DNA from: Lepeophtheirus salmonis
Taxonomy: Eukaryota; Arthropoda; Copepoda; Siphonostomatoida; Caligidae
Assembly (NCBI RefSeq): GCF_016086655.4
Contig: NC_092584.1
Location: 13,071,907 to 13,135,906, forward strand
Direction: 5' to 3'
DNA length: 64,000 bases
The position numbers and the translations under genes are program-made. The number at the start of each line of letters is the position of its first letter. The stretch's first letter is position 1. This document shows positions 44,700-55,920 of this stretch, in pieces. The notes beneath the pieces are model-generated. The model had not been told where the DNA came from. It did no database searches and saw nothing but the letters and a program-made list of their open reading frames with translations.

Positions 44700-46185
44700 C
44701 CCCCAACTCACTTTTATTTTATGTCCATTATGTCTGTCTCCGTTTTTTAAATAAATGCGTTTTTATCATTGTTTTTCTAGGCCGGACTATTGACAAACAA
44801 CTTCAAATAATACATTTTTTGGAGAAACATTCATATCTATTTACAAGTCAATTAAATTTGGAAAATTCAATGTAGGATTTAAAAAAGCAAATTTTCTACT
44901 TACAAAAACCTGTTTTCTTTCTTAATCCCAAGCTTTTCAGTCCATGTGTTACAATAGAACGAATGGTGCATAAATATCATTCCAAATAGATTTTATCATT
45001 ATATGTATATCCCTTCAGGTATTTATCTCAAATTTTTTAAATTGCTTTAAAAGGCTTACAAGAAGTGGACCTTTGGATATCATTAAAGTACTCTACACAA
45101 AAATAAATTGTTTGATTTTAAAGAAACAACGAATGGAGATTTCTGCATTCCTCCCAAGAGTAAGGATTTGCCTTGAATTATGAAAGTAGGGTAACCGTTA
45201 GTGCTGAAAAATTGTAAGCCCCTCTGAACCTGTTATATAAATGTGACTTCATCAGGGGGGGGAGGAGGCGTATATTTTTTATATTATAAGGGGGAGGGCT
45301 GAATACAAACAGTGTAAATAATTCACTATGCAACAAAAGGAAGGTCTTGGAGCTCCTGCAGGCTGAATCCCCACATTTAATTATTGTTATTTAAGCCATA
45401 TAATACAAATATTACCAGTCAATCTTTATCTTTCAACCTCTAAAGGTTTGGCCTTTAAATCATTTTTCTTTTTTAAATCAAGTTTTTAGTGTATAGCTAC
45501 GATTCAGCCATTATTTGACATGAAAGATCTATAGAGATAAAAATCAAATTAAATAGCAAATTGATACAAACATTCAGCATTTTTCAAATGCTGAATGTTT
45601 TTTCATTTATCTTGATTACAATTAATAAAAAATTTATATAACCACTAAAAAAATCGAGCAAAATAAAGGACCTAACTTAGAAGCAAATATCTTAATTTTT
45701 TTTTTTCTTCTAATGCTTTATATTCTAGCTGAAGTTTTAGAATGTTCAAGACTTTATGTTTTAATTATTTTTTTAAATGGATTAAAAAAAGGAAGATTTT
45801 GTGTGTATTTTGTTTCAATATTCATTAAGGAATTTTTGTAAAATAAGCTGCTTAGATTCCATTGAATATAGGTTACGATAATATTCCATGAAAAAAAAAT
45901 TAAACTATTCAAGCATTTTTCAAAAATAATATATACTAATATCATTAAAAATTTAGATGTAAGGGGATTAACAAAAGTTTTTAAATACTTCATATTCAAA
46001 ATCATTGATTAATTGATAGATTTCAATTTTCCCGCCCGGAGTAATATCGTAATATATTCCCACCCATCCTAAATAGTTTATTTTTCATAACATACGAAAA
46101 TAATTTATGATAAAAAAATTCCTTCATTTTAGGGGGGAAGGCTACAGGCCCTATCGATTAGCGTTATCATTGATATTTTTGTCAA
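44700..46185. other. AT-rich stretch with one perfect hairpin
   Basis: No coding frame supported. The hairpin at 45568-45600 is listed separately. Confidence 0.4.
45568..45600. repeat. Perfect 15-bp inverted repeat, 3-base loop
   Basis: AAACATTCAGCATTT (45568-45582), loop TTC, then the exact reverse complement (45586-45600). Same geometry as the hairpin at 3159-3193 but with a different sequence. Confidence 0.9.
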
Positions 46186-46189
46186 CGAT

Positions 46190-46400
46190 GCTTAGTCCTC
46201 AAATCAGTCTCGGGTACATTCAAAAATATTATTCCGACTCATTTAGAGGGGACCATAGTTGTCAATATGGATTGTATTGACTAAAATGTATTTTTAAGAC
46301 CGAACTAATTTGTTTCAAGATCGGTCTATATGGGTCTAGTAAGAAAATTCGGTTCAGATTGGCCCTCTCTATAAAATCTACCTTGTTCGTTCTCTTTAAA
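46190..46400. repeat. GACCGA-rich repeat fragment
   Basis: Contains CAGTCTCGGGTACATTC, AAGACCGAACTAATTTG and GATCGGTCTATATGGGTCTA, which resemble the interior of the MITE at 63499-63891. No termini identified. Confidence 0.4.
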
Positions 46401-47190
46401 TAAATACTAATTCCTTTGAGCCTTCTTATTTAGTTTGCTTATGTAAAAAGGATAGTGGAAACAGAATATGAAAAAATAATTCCTAAGCCTTTTCATAGTT
46501 ATGAGAAAATAAACATTAATTAACAGTCCACGTTTTACCTGTACATAAACATGTTCACAGCATGATTATTTCCTGCGGCATTATCTAGCTCACAAAAACA
46601 AAAATGTACATAGTATGTGGATGATAGCTGTGAATGTGTCTTCATATTTTCTTCTTCTAATCAGTGTCCTTAACATTGATTGGTTGGATGCGAATTAGTT
46701 CTTATTAAGCTATATACAATTACTGAATAATAATTATGTAGTTGAAAGAATTGGATAATTATCAAATGATTTTGGCCTTTGTTTCTTAGTGTTTTTTTCG
46801 GAGAAAAGGTTTCAAGATAATTTAACGGTAATAAAGTTTTTTTTTTTATTCTTTTGCAAGAAAAGGTTGGGAGTTATAACAAAGACACTTCAAAATGGGA
46901 TGTATTTTATTAATTGAGTCCATTGTATTCAATCAAGTAACATTTGATTATAAGAAATTGAGAATCGATATAAATCCATTTAATTCAATATATGGAGGAT
47001 AAAAATACTTATAAAATATATATGATATATATTAGAGCGGACAATTTGCAAAATTTCCGGGCAATCTATAAAATTTCCAATAGAGTGGTCATGTCATGCT
47101 CATTTACAATGTCTGGTGAAATGATTGTGGGTAATATGAATATTAAGAAATATATTGCTAAGCAATTTGATCATGAAGGATTTGATTATG
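46401..47190. other. AT-rich stretch, nothing recognised
   Basis: The 94-codon frame 46992-47276 shows no known motif and overlaps the left inverted repeat of the next element. Confidence 0.35.
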
Positions 47191-47328
47191 GTACAATTTC
47201 ATTGCAAGCAATAGGATACTCTAGTTTATTTTCATTGAAATTTATATCGTATTCACACAATCAAACTATTGTATGATAAGAAATTATCACGACCGACTCA
47301 ATTCTATTTTGTATAATATATATCGGCC

Positions 47329-47680
47329 AACAGGTTGTGCAGTTGAACAGCTGGTCCCTAAAGGTGATCAAAATCTATCGCCACCACTATCTCAAGTGTC
47401 AAAGACCCCTTCTAATATATTATAATTTACACTGGCCCCGAGTTACGCAAGTGAAACACTGGTCCAAAAAGGTGGATAACCCCCGCCATCTTTTCAATGA
47501 GAATCAAGGAACCCTTTGGAAATTACTATAATACACCCCACCACTTCCTTGAGCATCGAAGATCCCTTTCAATGTGTAATTATACATCGTATCCAATTAT
47601 TTGTGCAAATAAATCGCTGTTCCAACAGGTAGATCATTAGCCACTGCTTTATTGAGCATCAAAAACCTTTGCTTTTCACA
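47329..47680 (+). repeat. Degenerate tandem repeat, about 110-bp unit, left arm
   Basis: About three units. Shared words: GGTTGTGCAGTTGAA / GAGTTACGCAAGTGAAACAC, CTGGTCC...AAAGGTG, ATCGCCACCACTAT, AGTGTCAAAGACCCCTTCTA and ATATTATAAT. The third unit is incomplete and diverged. Confidence 0.7.
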
Positions 47681-47699
47681 CAACTCAAGGGAGTGAAAT

Positions 47700-49430
47700 T
47701 ATTTTGGTATTATACTTTGTGGGCTCTTTAAAATTATTTGTAACTTTGGTGGTGGTTTATGACCGTCAATCAGATCCTCTGCAACGTATTTTCAAGAATT
47801 AAAATGGGTTCTAGGTAATTTTGTACCTAACATTTTCACCCCCTACATTTTTTCTTCGTACATTTTTTCCGTTGGTAATTTCTCCTCGATAATTGTTATT
47901 ATAGAAAATAAAGAATATAAAATCATCTTATTAAAATATTTAATTTGTATGAATTATAACTAATGACTTGAGTATATATATATATTAAAAAAAATAGACA
48001 TAAGATAAACTATCCGCTTCTCCAGAGCTGATCTATAAATAGATAGCATGGAAAAAATGCAAAATCACGTTAAATAAAAATTATTAAATTAAGTATTAAG
48101 AGATAAAAAGTCGTACTCCACAACGTAAGAGTAATGAAAACATGGTATCCTTCAGGCCTGACGTTTTTGTCCAATGATCAATTATCCAAAGAAGGTTGAC
48201 CAGATATCCCTCTTGATTGAGTATGATCGAGAGAGACAGAGCTCCAAGAGTGGAAAATAGGCCTCTGAAGAAAGATAGAGTAAATTCAGGAAATATACGA
48301 AGGAAATCATTGATTAAGAGATAGTCCAGGATGATGAGTTTATCGCCCATCTGGGATAGAGTTATTTTAAAGTGGTGTATCCTGATAAGATTATTTGGTG
48401 ATTTCCAGCTTCAAAATCGGAGGCAGAGTCTACAAAGAATGAAAGAATCAGTAGTAATATCGCAATAACTAATATTAATAAAATATATATTACACAATGG
48501 GAAAATACTAAGACCAAGTGAGATGAATTCAAGGAAAGAGATGCACCTTCGTGAGCTATTTAATCTTTTATAGTAACAGTACATACGATAGAGAAATATG
48601 AGGCTACCCACCATCTTCGGACAAGAGCTATGATAATGATTCATCAATAAATATTCCTTTCTTTCTATCGATGGGAGTTTTTTCCATTTCTTCAATCCTC
48701 AACTAAGACCACGAATATGATTCATTAACGTGCCAAAAGTCAAGGAGTCCTTTCGAAATAGACTTGGCATCCCAGATCCGTGGTTCCTTACTCCTTCTCC
48801 TTATAATAAATAGTATAAACAGTACAAGATTACAGATTATTACATCTTTATTATTATTTCTATTTTCTTCTTTCCTACCTATATTGTGAAGTTCGAACCG
48901 ATCATAGAAAAACTTAAAAAGGCGACGAAGATGTCATGCGACAAAATCTCCTCCAGGAAAAATAACAAGCGGAAAAAAAATACCAGTCACCATTACAATG
49001 TAAGCCAAAAAATTGAGCAATTTTAATGAGCGTGATAAAAACTTATTTTAACATACTTTTAACATCAAATGTAATCATTTCAAAAATCATCTTTTTGACC
49101 TACATTTTACCTTCATATTTTTACTTAATATATTCTAAACATAAACACATTCACTAAATAAAATATTTTGCAGCATGTTGTACTATTATGGTATTTGCTA
49201 TTACAGAGGTGTCCCTTTATTTGCAGATGAATGTATTTGTTTGGAGTATGTGCAATGACACTGATTAAAACCTTATTAATTTCCATCCCCCAGATTTGAT
49301 GCGGTGAGTCGCAATGTAACATTCATTTGGCTAGAAACTTCCTCAATACTGAGGTATGACTTCTTTCAAGGCTCAAACTATTTTTCTTCCATTGAGCAGT
49401 TTTAAGATATTATTTTATGTCTCTAATTTA
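47700..49430. other. Centre of the foldback element, left of the integrase
   Basis: Minus-strand frames 48695-48411 (94 codons) and 48350-48096 (84 codons) are hydrophobic and lack motifs I recognise. They may be decayed element sequence or chance. Confidence 0.3.
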
Positions 49431-49435
49431 TCATA

Positions 49436-50110
49436 TCAGTTCTCTGCTACATGGATTACGACAGCCAAGACGTATTGGAGATCTGTTTTTCCGCGATGGA
49501 TAGTTGGAACTTGGACTTTGACACACTGTCCTATCTCAGTCTCCTTAAAATGCCTTGAAGAGAGTTGCATTCTCCTGTTTGCTTGTTCTTCTTGCTTGTG
49601 ATTAGCTTTTCTCTGTCCTGAGAAGATTGTCAATGTAAGCACTTTAGAAATGCCCAAGCATCTTCATTTTCCATCATGACAAAATTAAAATGGTCTGAAC
49701 CTTGGCATTTAAGGTCACAGATCGAATTTCTTTTTTCCTCTGGATAAAGGTTGTTGACAGAATATAATCTTCTTGTCATCAATCAGTGTTCTCTCAATGA
49801 CATCCACTTCGGGCCTTTCCTGGTTCATGTATATTTCTACCCTTCTCTAATAGATGCTACTCTATGGTTATACATATCACAATGTAAGGTCTCATGTCCG
49901 ACCTTTATCGGATGGGCATACATTGCTTGGTATGAATTTCCCCCCAATACCAGAGTGAAAGCGGTAATTCTTGGCATACTGAACAAACCACTGTTCATCA
50001 TCCAACCTACTTGTCTTGTTGTCAGGTTGCCACATCATAAGAATGTCTTAAATGTTGCCATGTGTTCTTTCATATGATTCCTGAGATTATGAGTGATAGA
50101 GATTCCCATA
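49436..50110 (-). pseudogene. Integrase C-terminal half, KRBA2/Ginger-like, decayed
   Basis: Minus strand. A block at about 50035-49925 encodes MMWQPDNKTSRLDDEQWFVQ then YAKNYRFHSGIGG, like the last helix region of retroviral-type (DDE) integrases (W-x-x-x-L-x-F-V-Q-x-x-K-N-x-x-x-H-S-G-I). The frame then shifts to SYQAMYAHPIKVGHETLHC (P-Y-E-A-M-F-G equivalent). Further on, 49657-49436 has RKANHKQEEQANRRMQLSSR then IGQCVKVQVPTIHRGKTDLQ, the post-integrase domain (K-Q-A-x-R-M ... VG-x-x-V-x-V-P-x-x-D-R-G) seen in KRBA2-type proteins. The first two catalytic acids are not visible. The gene is cut at its 5' side by the right repeat array. Confidence 0.6.
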
Positions 50111-50114
50111 TTCA

Positions 50115-50570
50115 AGACCACTTGCAATACGAATGGGCCGAGCTCTATAATATACTATTAGAAGGGGTCATTAATACTCAATTAGGCTGTACTGATAGCA
50201 ATTTACCTACCTTTTCGAAAAGTATTTCACTGGGACAACCCATGAGCTAGAGTGTAATATCGGGTATTGAATCGATGGTGGTTGTTAATAATCCATTTTT
50301 TGACTAGTATTTCACTAGGACAACCCATGGGCTGGGTGGATCATAGGACATTAGAAGGGATCCTTGATACTCAGGATAGCGGTGTCGATAGATTTTGACC
50401 CCTCTTGTGGAAAAGCGATTCACAAGCGTAACCCATGGCCAGGCTGTATTAAAATATATTTAAAGGGGTATTTTAAACTCAGAATAGTAGTGGGAATAAG
50501 TTTTGATCCATCTTAGGGGCCAGCTCTCCACCTGCACAACCTGTTAGCCTAAGTATATATTTCAAAATAG
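50115..50570 (-). repeat. Degenerate tandem repeat, about 110-bp unit, right arm (inverted)
   Basis: Four units on the minus strand. Unit starts read AACAGGTTGTGCAGG, ATGGGTTACGCTTGTGAA, CATGGGTTGTCCTAGTGAAA and CATGGGTTGTCCCAGTGAAA. Unit bodies share ATCAAAACTTATTCCCAC / GTCAAAATCTATCGACAC and TCAAGGATCCCTTCTAATG. Homologous to the left-arm array in opposite orientation. Confidence 0.75.
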
Positions 50571-50665
50571 AATCGAGTCTTATGTGAAATTTCTTATAAT
50601 ACTATAGTTTGATGGTCTGATTACAATATAAATTTTAATGAAGATGCACTAGACCAAGGATGTCT

Positions 50666-51734
50666 AACCTTTCAATATAATGGGTCACATTGCCATTGAA
50701 ATATTTGAATGGGCTGCAGAACCTATAATTTTAAATTTCTTGAAAAATGAATATATAAAACAAAACTATTAAATACAAATTTATTTCAATTTTAGACCAA
50801 ATATGAGAAACGGCCAAATAAAAATTTTCAAAGCCAAACGGCTTAAAACTAATCTGGCAACCCTGTTAGAGTCTCAAAAAATTCAAGATACCCTCAAATA
50901 CTTTTCAATGTTTGTACGCATTATGAGTGTTCTACGCGTTTTGATGATATTGCTAAATTTTGCTAAAAAATAATACTTGAAGTGAGAATGAGTAGTCGGC
51001 CACCGTGTCTGGAAAACTACACTGAAGAAAATTGCCCGTGAAAGATTGCCCTGGTGAAAATTGCAATGAAAGATAATTGCCCGTATTTTGTTCAAACTTC
51101 ATGGTGAATCATGACACAATATAAATTACAAATTTAAAGAAAAAACAATTAGTGATATGAATATTCAAATACAAATAATGTTATTTGTATCTACGGTAGC
51201 ATCTACAAGAAAAAAGAGTAAAATGGCGCTAAAACACAGAAAAAATGCAGTTTTCAATTTGGAAACCGAGGACTTAAACTATTTTTTTTTTGGTATTAGA
51301 GGGATTCCTTGGTTGTACTGGATGAATTGGTTATGGTTTTTAAGCATCCAGGGGTACCCCAAGTACACCACGCAACCTGAGAGCTTGGAACAATTTTTGT
51401 GTAATAGAGGTGTTCCTTGGATGTATTGCGGTAGTTTTTAGCATTCTCACACTAATCTTAATGAAAGCAATAATGATCAAATTGCTTCCAAACGAATTGT
51501 TTGATTATCAAATTATCCACAATCCTTTTACATGAAAATATATATGAACGTAACAGGACAACTCAATTAGAAGTTTTATAGATAGCCCGAGCATTTTGCA
51601 AAATCCCCGATTTTCCACATTGTTTGTAACATATATATCATTTTAAAACCAATAGGTGATTGACATGAATGAAAAGTCTCGCCATTATCATTGAAAATAG
51701 GATATAACTATTAACTTCTATCATTTACTGTTCT
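50666..51734. other. Possible hAT-like terminal fragment, then nothing recognised
   Basis: At 50650-50720 the wording AAGGATGTCTAACCT...GGGTCACATTG...GGGCTGCAGAACC resembles hAT-type ends (GGTTCCCAACCT...GGGCCGC) but no partner end was found. The 94-codon frame 51157-51441 has a repeated R-G-(I/V)-P-W segment from a duplicated 25-bp stretch and no known domain. Confidence 0.3.
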
Positions 51735-51960
51735 TCTTATTCACAGTGGCATCAACGGTGGAAAAGTTTTCATAAGAAAAGAGTAAAACTTTGCACAAAT
51801 TCTGTTGGCCTTTAGAATATTTTTTGTTCTTTCCAACTGCCTTACCTTGCTCTGCTCAGAGATAATATGTTTTGTTGTCCTCCTCCTTGATAATTTAATT
51901 CCGGATTGAAAAGAATAAAAAGTGTACCACTAGATAATATCAATTCTGTGTGTAATATAA
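51735..51960 (-). pseudogene. Fragment of Tc1/mariner-like element
   Basis: Aligns with 42080-42310: ATTCACAGTGGCA(C/T)CAAC, then TTCAGAGATAA(G/T), TTGTCCTCCTC and TTCCGGATTGAAAA. On the minus strand this covers the region around the first catalytic motif. Too short and decayed to show catalytic residues. Confidence 0.6.
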
Positions 51961-52610
51961 TACATTTGTATTTTCGTTATGTGTTAAGATTTGAAAAAAT
52001 TATAAATTATAAAGGCTGGCATGTGAAAATGAATTCGGTTGTATTTATTAGTGAGTGTTCTTATGCCTAAAGTACTCATCAGTCATCCCAATATATATAT
52101 ATTTATTTTTTTTTTTTCAAACTCCTATCATAATTTTTGCATTCTTATGAAGAGAACGCGTCATATCAATTGATATGAGTATTGAGTAGTTATGTGCTGA
52201 TGAAAAACAAAGAGAGGAGAGTTATGTTGTATATCATTGAAGAAAAATTTGTTTTTTAGACGACACATCATTACTCCAGGTAATTCCAGGTAGTATCGCT
52301 AGTAATTAACTAGAGCAATGAAGAATTTAGCAAAGTATATTTTATTGGAAAATGTATGGTCACGAGGATTTCAATATTAGTTTCACATCTCTAATTATCA
52401 GTACAAAATATTCCTTCATGAAGTTGTTGTTATTTTTCATTCGTTCTTTCTTAGCAGCAATAGAAAGAACATTACAGGTTCACATTCATAAGTTTACGTA
52501 CCTAACTTCCATATCTATTATATCGTTTTTGATATCTTGAGGAGTAAGAGGAGATTGTTAATCGCCGATTTTATTTTTTGAATTTCATAAACATAAAGTA
52601 TATTTTCTTT
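51961..52610. other. AT-rich stretch, nothing recognised
   Basis: Short open frame at 52352-52540 without motif. Confidence 0.4.
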
Positions 52611-52616
52611 TTTTCA

Positions 52617-52702
52617 GGAACCACCGGGACTCGAACCTACGTACATTGAGTGCAAGAGAATAATTTTTTCCGAGCAGCCCGTACATTGAGCTACGTCGTT
52701 CC
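52617..52702 (-). ncRNA. tRNA-like sequence (tRNA pseudogene or SINE head)
   Basis: On the minus strand 86 bases begin GGAACGA and end TGGTTCC, which pair as an acceptor stem at 6 of 7 positions. A box A-like TAGCTCAATGTACGG (52693-52679) and box B GGTTCGAGTCC (52637-52627) are the internal Pol III promoter elements. The D-stem GCTC/GGGC pairs, but the T-stem pairs poorly and no clean anticodon stem is seen in the middle (A/T-rich insert). An A-rich tail (GAAAAAAAGAAAA) follows. Best read as a retroposed tRNA-derived sequence, not a working tRNA. Confidence 0.45.
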
Positions 52703-52964
52703 ATGTTGTAATTATCATTATAATGCTCGTTCGCACTGAAGGGGTCTAAATGTTAAGAAGAAATAACATTGACCATTGTCAATTATGTAAATCCGGTGTG
52801 TTTTTTAGCAGGCCGTTAATTTGTAATTCGTTGTATAAAGAAGGAATTTGCATTCCTAAGCAGTTGTAATTATTATTTAATTCCTGAGTAGTGCAAATCC
52901 TTTCCTAAATAGATTCAATTATACTCCAAACATTTTTGTACGTTCGTGTGCGCTTATAAAAGAT

Positions 52965-53170
52965 TTGTTATGGAGTAATAATTTTAGGTCCTTGTTGGAC
53001 TCAGAGTAGAACTGGGGATTGACATCGGAGTAATTATAGCACATTTGCTTGGTGATATCCTTTTCTCCTTCTTGTCACAGCTGATTATAACTGATCTAAT
53101 GAATTGGCATGACAGCTAAGCTGATCTACTTTAGAACATTCTTCAAATTGTCAGGGTTACCATATGGATT
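52965..53170 (+). repeat. Dispersed repeat family X, copy 1
   Basis: Shares with 62755-62930 the blocks GGACTCAGAGTAGAA / AAACTCAGAGTATGA, GACATCGGAGTAATT / GATATCAGAGTAATT and TTGTCACAGCTGATT with (A/G)(A/T)AACTGATCTAAT. No coding frame; type of element unknown. Confidence 0.65.
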
Positions 53171-53730
53171 TTCGGTTTCTTTTTTTAACATGCCCATTCT
53201 ACACTGGACTTTCATCATTGTGAATCTACTTCAAGGATCACAGGGTATTGCCAGGTTAAAATATTAATAATATCCAATCAGGAGGGGCACTCTGTATTAT
53301 ACTAAATATTAGGTGTCAAAAACATCTTCCTTTGATCAATTGATGATATTATTTTTAAAATGAAAAAACAAAATCTTGGCAACCCCTACTGGCTCAGAAA
53401 CTTTTTAATAATCAAGAAGAAAAATATTTTTTATTTTTGTATGCCGATCATGATATTGATATTTACTCAAATATAAATACTAGATGAAGACGACCAAAAA
53501 TTAACATAACATTTTACATATCAAATTTAAATTTGCGCAGACGCTTAATAAAATTTTGAGTTTTTAATGGCTGGGGCATTCTTGCGGAGGAAGTTTTGTA
53601 CAACTTTGGCCGTGTGCACGGGGCCCCGTCCTGCTGGTATACTACAGACCCCTCCCTAGACTATTTCCGGCACCACAAGATGCAAAAAAATATATAAAAT
53701 ATTAGCATTTTGTTTCCTATACTCACGGGC
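53171..53730. other. AT-rich stretch, nothing recognised
   Basis: No coding frame supported. Confidence 0.4.
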
Positions 53731-53732
53731 CA

Positions 53733-53990
53733 CCGTAGGATTATAAATATATATTTATTGGGGCTTGATTTTGGAATTAAAATTAAAATTTTGGAAAAAA
53801 TTTAAAAAAATATATTTCAAATATAAATTGAAAATTCAATTAATTTTTTTTGAAAAAATTTGAAAAATAAAATAAAATTACAATTATCAATTTGTTGTAA
53901 AAAATTTCCAAAACCACAGCTGTTTATAAAAAATTTAATCTTTTGGAAAAAAAATTTTAAAAAATGAAATTAAATATCAAGTATTGTTTT
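53733..53990 (-). repeat. AT-rich minisatellite element, second copy
   Basis: Inverted relative to 12780-13470. The minus strand carries AAATTTTTTATAAACAGCTG then TGGTTTTGGAAATTT, the same core as AATTTTTTGTGAATAGTTGC at 12985, and ends TTATAATCCTACGGTGGCCC, matching the terminus at 13448. Confidence 0.55.
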
Positions 53991-54685
53991 ATTTATTTAT
54001 TTTCTTATCAGTGGCTTTAACACTATAACATGCATATTATAAAGGAATTAACTACTAATTATGATGCTAAAAAACTCAAAAACAGGCTAGATAAACATTT
54101 AGAAAAAAAAATCAAACAAATCACGTCACCAACATTGTCGTCTTTATTGGCGATAATTTAAACTCGTCGAGAGCCACCTCTGCTATTCTTGGTGAAGGGC
54201 AGACACTTCTTCTGAAGCACGCCGCTGAGATAAGAGTGTGGAGCTTACATATAAACTTCTACGCAACCCGTACTCCCTCGTTGGTTCCTTCAAACCCGTA
54301 TATAACCTCGTCTGGATCAGAGGTTCTTCCTATTTTCTCTCCTACACCTTTTCCAACGTTCTCTATTATGCCCCGGAATAAGAGAGAGATTGTCTTCACT
54401 TGATTGCAATCCACACATTGCGTACGAGGGTCATTAAAAGGTCTCCCAGTAAAGAAGATCCCCGATGATATCCGATATTTCAGGTACATTTCCGTTGAAT
54501 TGAGGATTGGATCTCAAATTGTCTTGAGATATTGATCTACTTTTTCAATCTTGACTGTTGCCCTTTCATCTTATCTGTCGTAACTTTGGGCACTTCCAAC
54601 TCTGCGTATAAGGTAGCTGCGGCTCTGTTTGTGTTATATCATTTTCTGGGCCGAATTTTCTAGTGATGCCCCTTGTTGAAAAATC
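53991..54685. other. No gene recognised; one 76-codon frame without motif
   Basis: The minus-strand frame 54489-54259 has balanced composition (RTQCVDCNQVK, GIIENVGKGVGEKIG) in DNA that is less AT-rich than the flanks, so a decayed or partial coding exon is possible. I do not recognise it. Confidence 0.3.
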
Positions 54686-54689
54686 CTGT

Positions 54690-54850
54690 TACCAAATTTA
54701 GCCGGGATAAAAAAGAACCGAGACCGAAGACAGGAACCAAGACAGACAAAGCTGAACCAAAAACGATACCGAAACTGTTGAAATGAGAGAACCGAGCCCG
54801 TACCGATAGAACCACTGAATTTGAACCGGGCAAAACCTTTGTAACGGCTG
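54690..54850. repeat. ACCGA-rich degenerate repeat
   Basis: Words such as ACCGAGACCGAAGACAGGA, ACCAAGACAGACAAAG, ACCGAAACTGTTG and AACCGAGCCCGTACCGA recur over 160 bases. Similar word content to the MITE at 63.5 kb and to 56.27-56.42 kb (complement). Confidence 0.45.
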
Positions 54851-54984
54851 TGCAGCCTTTAACAAAGGTTAAGAAATATGCAATTTGAAAATGACGCTCA
54901 TTTTGTAATCACTAAATAAAAAAACATTCTTTTATTATTGAAGAGAGAACAATTAAACCATCTCTAGTAGTGCGTGAAAGTCGA

Positions 54985-55090
54985 AAAGTAACTCTGAGGA
55001 TTTGTGGAACGATGTAAGTCCTCTTTGGACTCAGAGCAGAATTGAGGCACGACATTGCTGTAATTCCTGCCTTTATAATTGCTTGATACG
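54985..55090 (+). repeat. Dispersed repeat family X, copy 2 (5' part)
   Basis: Matches the 62.75-kb copy: GAGGATTTGTGGAACGATGT / CGGATTTGTTGTAGATTTAT, then GTAAGTCCT, GGACTCAGAGCAGAATTGAGG, and GTAATTC(C/T)TGCC. Confidence 0.6.
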
Positions 55091-55149
55091 GACGGGGATT
55101 TGAGATTATTTCCTTCCTATAATAGCTAACGGGGGTGTATTGAAATGAT

Positions 55150-55320
55150 TAATAACTAATGAAAGTTTAGTGATTGAAATTATTTCATATTTCGATATAT
55201 TAAAATTTAACCAATTACTTACAAAATAAACATACTTGAGCTCTCTACCTTAAGTACAAGTCAAGAAAATGACACTTAAACGTGATCCAGAAATTTCCCT
55301 TCTCAACCTCGAACCATTTG
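55150..55320 (+). pseudogene. 5' fragment of Tc1/mariner-like element
   Basis: Aligns with 32030-32170: TTCATATTTCGATATATTAA against TTCATATTTCGAAATATTAA, then AAACGTGATCCAGAAATTTC against GAACGTGATCGACGAATTTC. It stops before the helix-turn-helix. Confidence 0.5.
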
Positions 55321-55607
55321 GCCGGTCTTTAATACCGTAAGTCCCTAGGACCGGTCCATGAATGTCGGTCTTTGGAATTTTTCATAAGAATATCAAGGGT
55401 ATATGTGCCAAAAAAGATATGTATAATTAAGATTATTGCCCATATCTGGAGAAAAGTATTATTTTTTAATTATAATGCAATATAATACGAAAATATTTAT
55501 TGTTACTTAGTTATATAATTTATTCCATAATATGACAGAATGATTAAAAAAAAAGAAAAACGCCCTCATTCACGTCACAATTTTACATTCTTAAAGACTT
55601 AATAGAG

Positions 55608-55920
55608 CAGTGCTCACTAATCAGGGAAAAGAGGTTAATTACTCCCAAATGGGGTAATTTAGATAATTTGAGGGGTAATGGGATTACTTCCCAGAATTGG
55701 ATTTTAGGATTATATTTTCCAAAAACCTTCATATTTGATATTGTTTGAAAAAAGAAAAAAAAATTTAAATGTTTAAATTTTTTTCTAAAAAAATTAATTT
55801 TTGTTAATAGGGTTTTTTGAATTTTTTTTTCAAAAAAATTTTATTTCTGGATTATCATGAAAAAATTCCAAAGAAAAAGAAATATTTATATATATAATCC
55901 TGCAAACTCCCCAGCACTAG
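55608..55920 (+). mobile_element. hAT-like terminus followed by AT-rich minisatellite element, third copy
   Basis: CAGTGCTCACTAATCAGGG at 55608, then GGTTAATTACTCCCAAATGG, has the look of a hAT-type left end. From about 55690 the AT-rich family core appears (TTTTTGTTAATAGGGTTTTT), ending TATAATCCTGCAAACTCCCC at 55893, the same terminus as at 13448. Whether these are one element or two adjacent ones is unclear. Confidence 0.45.

Larger units (their letters stand above)
47195..50665. mobile_element. Foldback-type element with tandem-repeat inverted ends and integrase remnant
   Basis: The left arm 47195-47680 and right arm 50665-50115 are inverted copies. Outer single-copy parts align (TTTCATTGAAATTTATATCG against CTTCATTAAAATTTATATTG; then GATAAGAAATTATCAC against TATAAGAAATTTCAC; then ACTCAATTCTATTTTG against ACTCGATTCTATTTTG). 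Both then enter a tandem array that begins AACAGGTTGTGCAG. The 2.4-kb centre holds a decayed integrase on the minus strand. Inverted ends rule out a simple LTR element. Long repeat-filled ends are seen in foldback elements, and integrase-like transposases with inverted ends are known from Ginger and Polinton elements. Confidence 0.6.

Noticed and set aside
45568..45600. Hairpin considered as a microRNA precursor
   Set aside because: The stem is only 15 bp with a 3-base loop, too short for Drosha/Dicer substrates.
48096..48695. Two minus-strand frames of 84 and 94 codons that could be exons of a gene
   Set aside because: Hydrophobic, AT-driven composition, no motif, and no convincing splice pair joining them.
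51157..51441. 94-codon frame with a repeated R-G-x-P-W segment
   Set aside because: The repeat comes from a short duplicated DNA stretch; no domain and no start context.
54259..54489. 76-codon minus-strand frame with balanced composition
   Set aside because: Could be an exon, but no motif or splice evidence allows a gene call.
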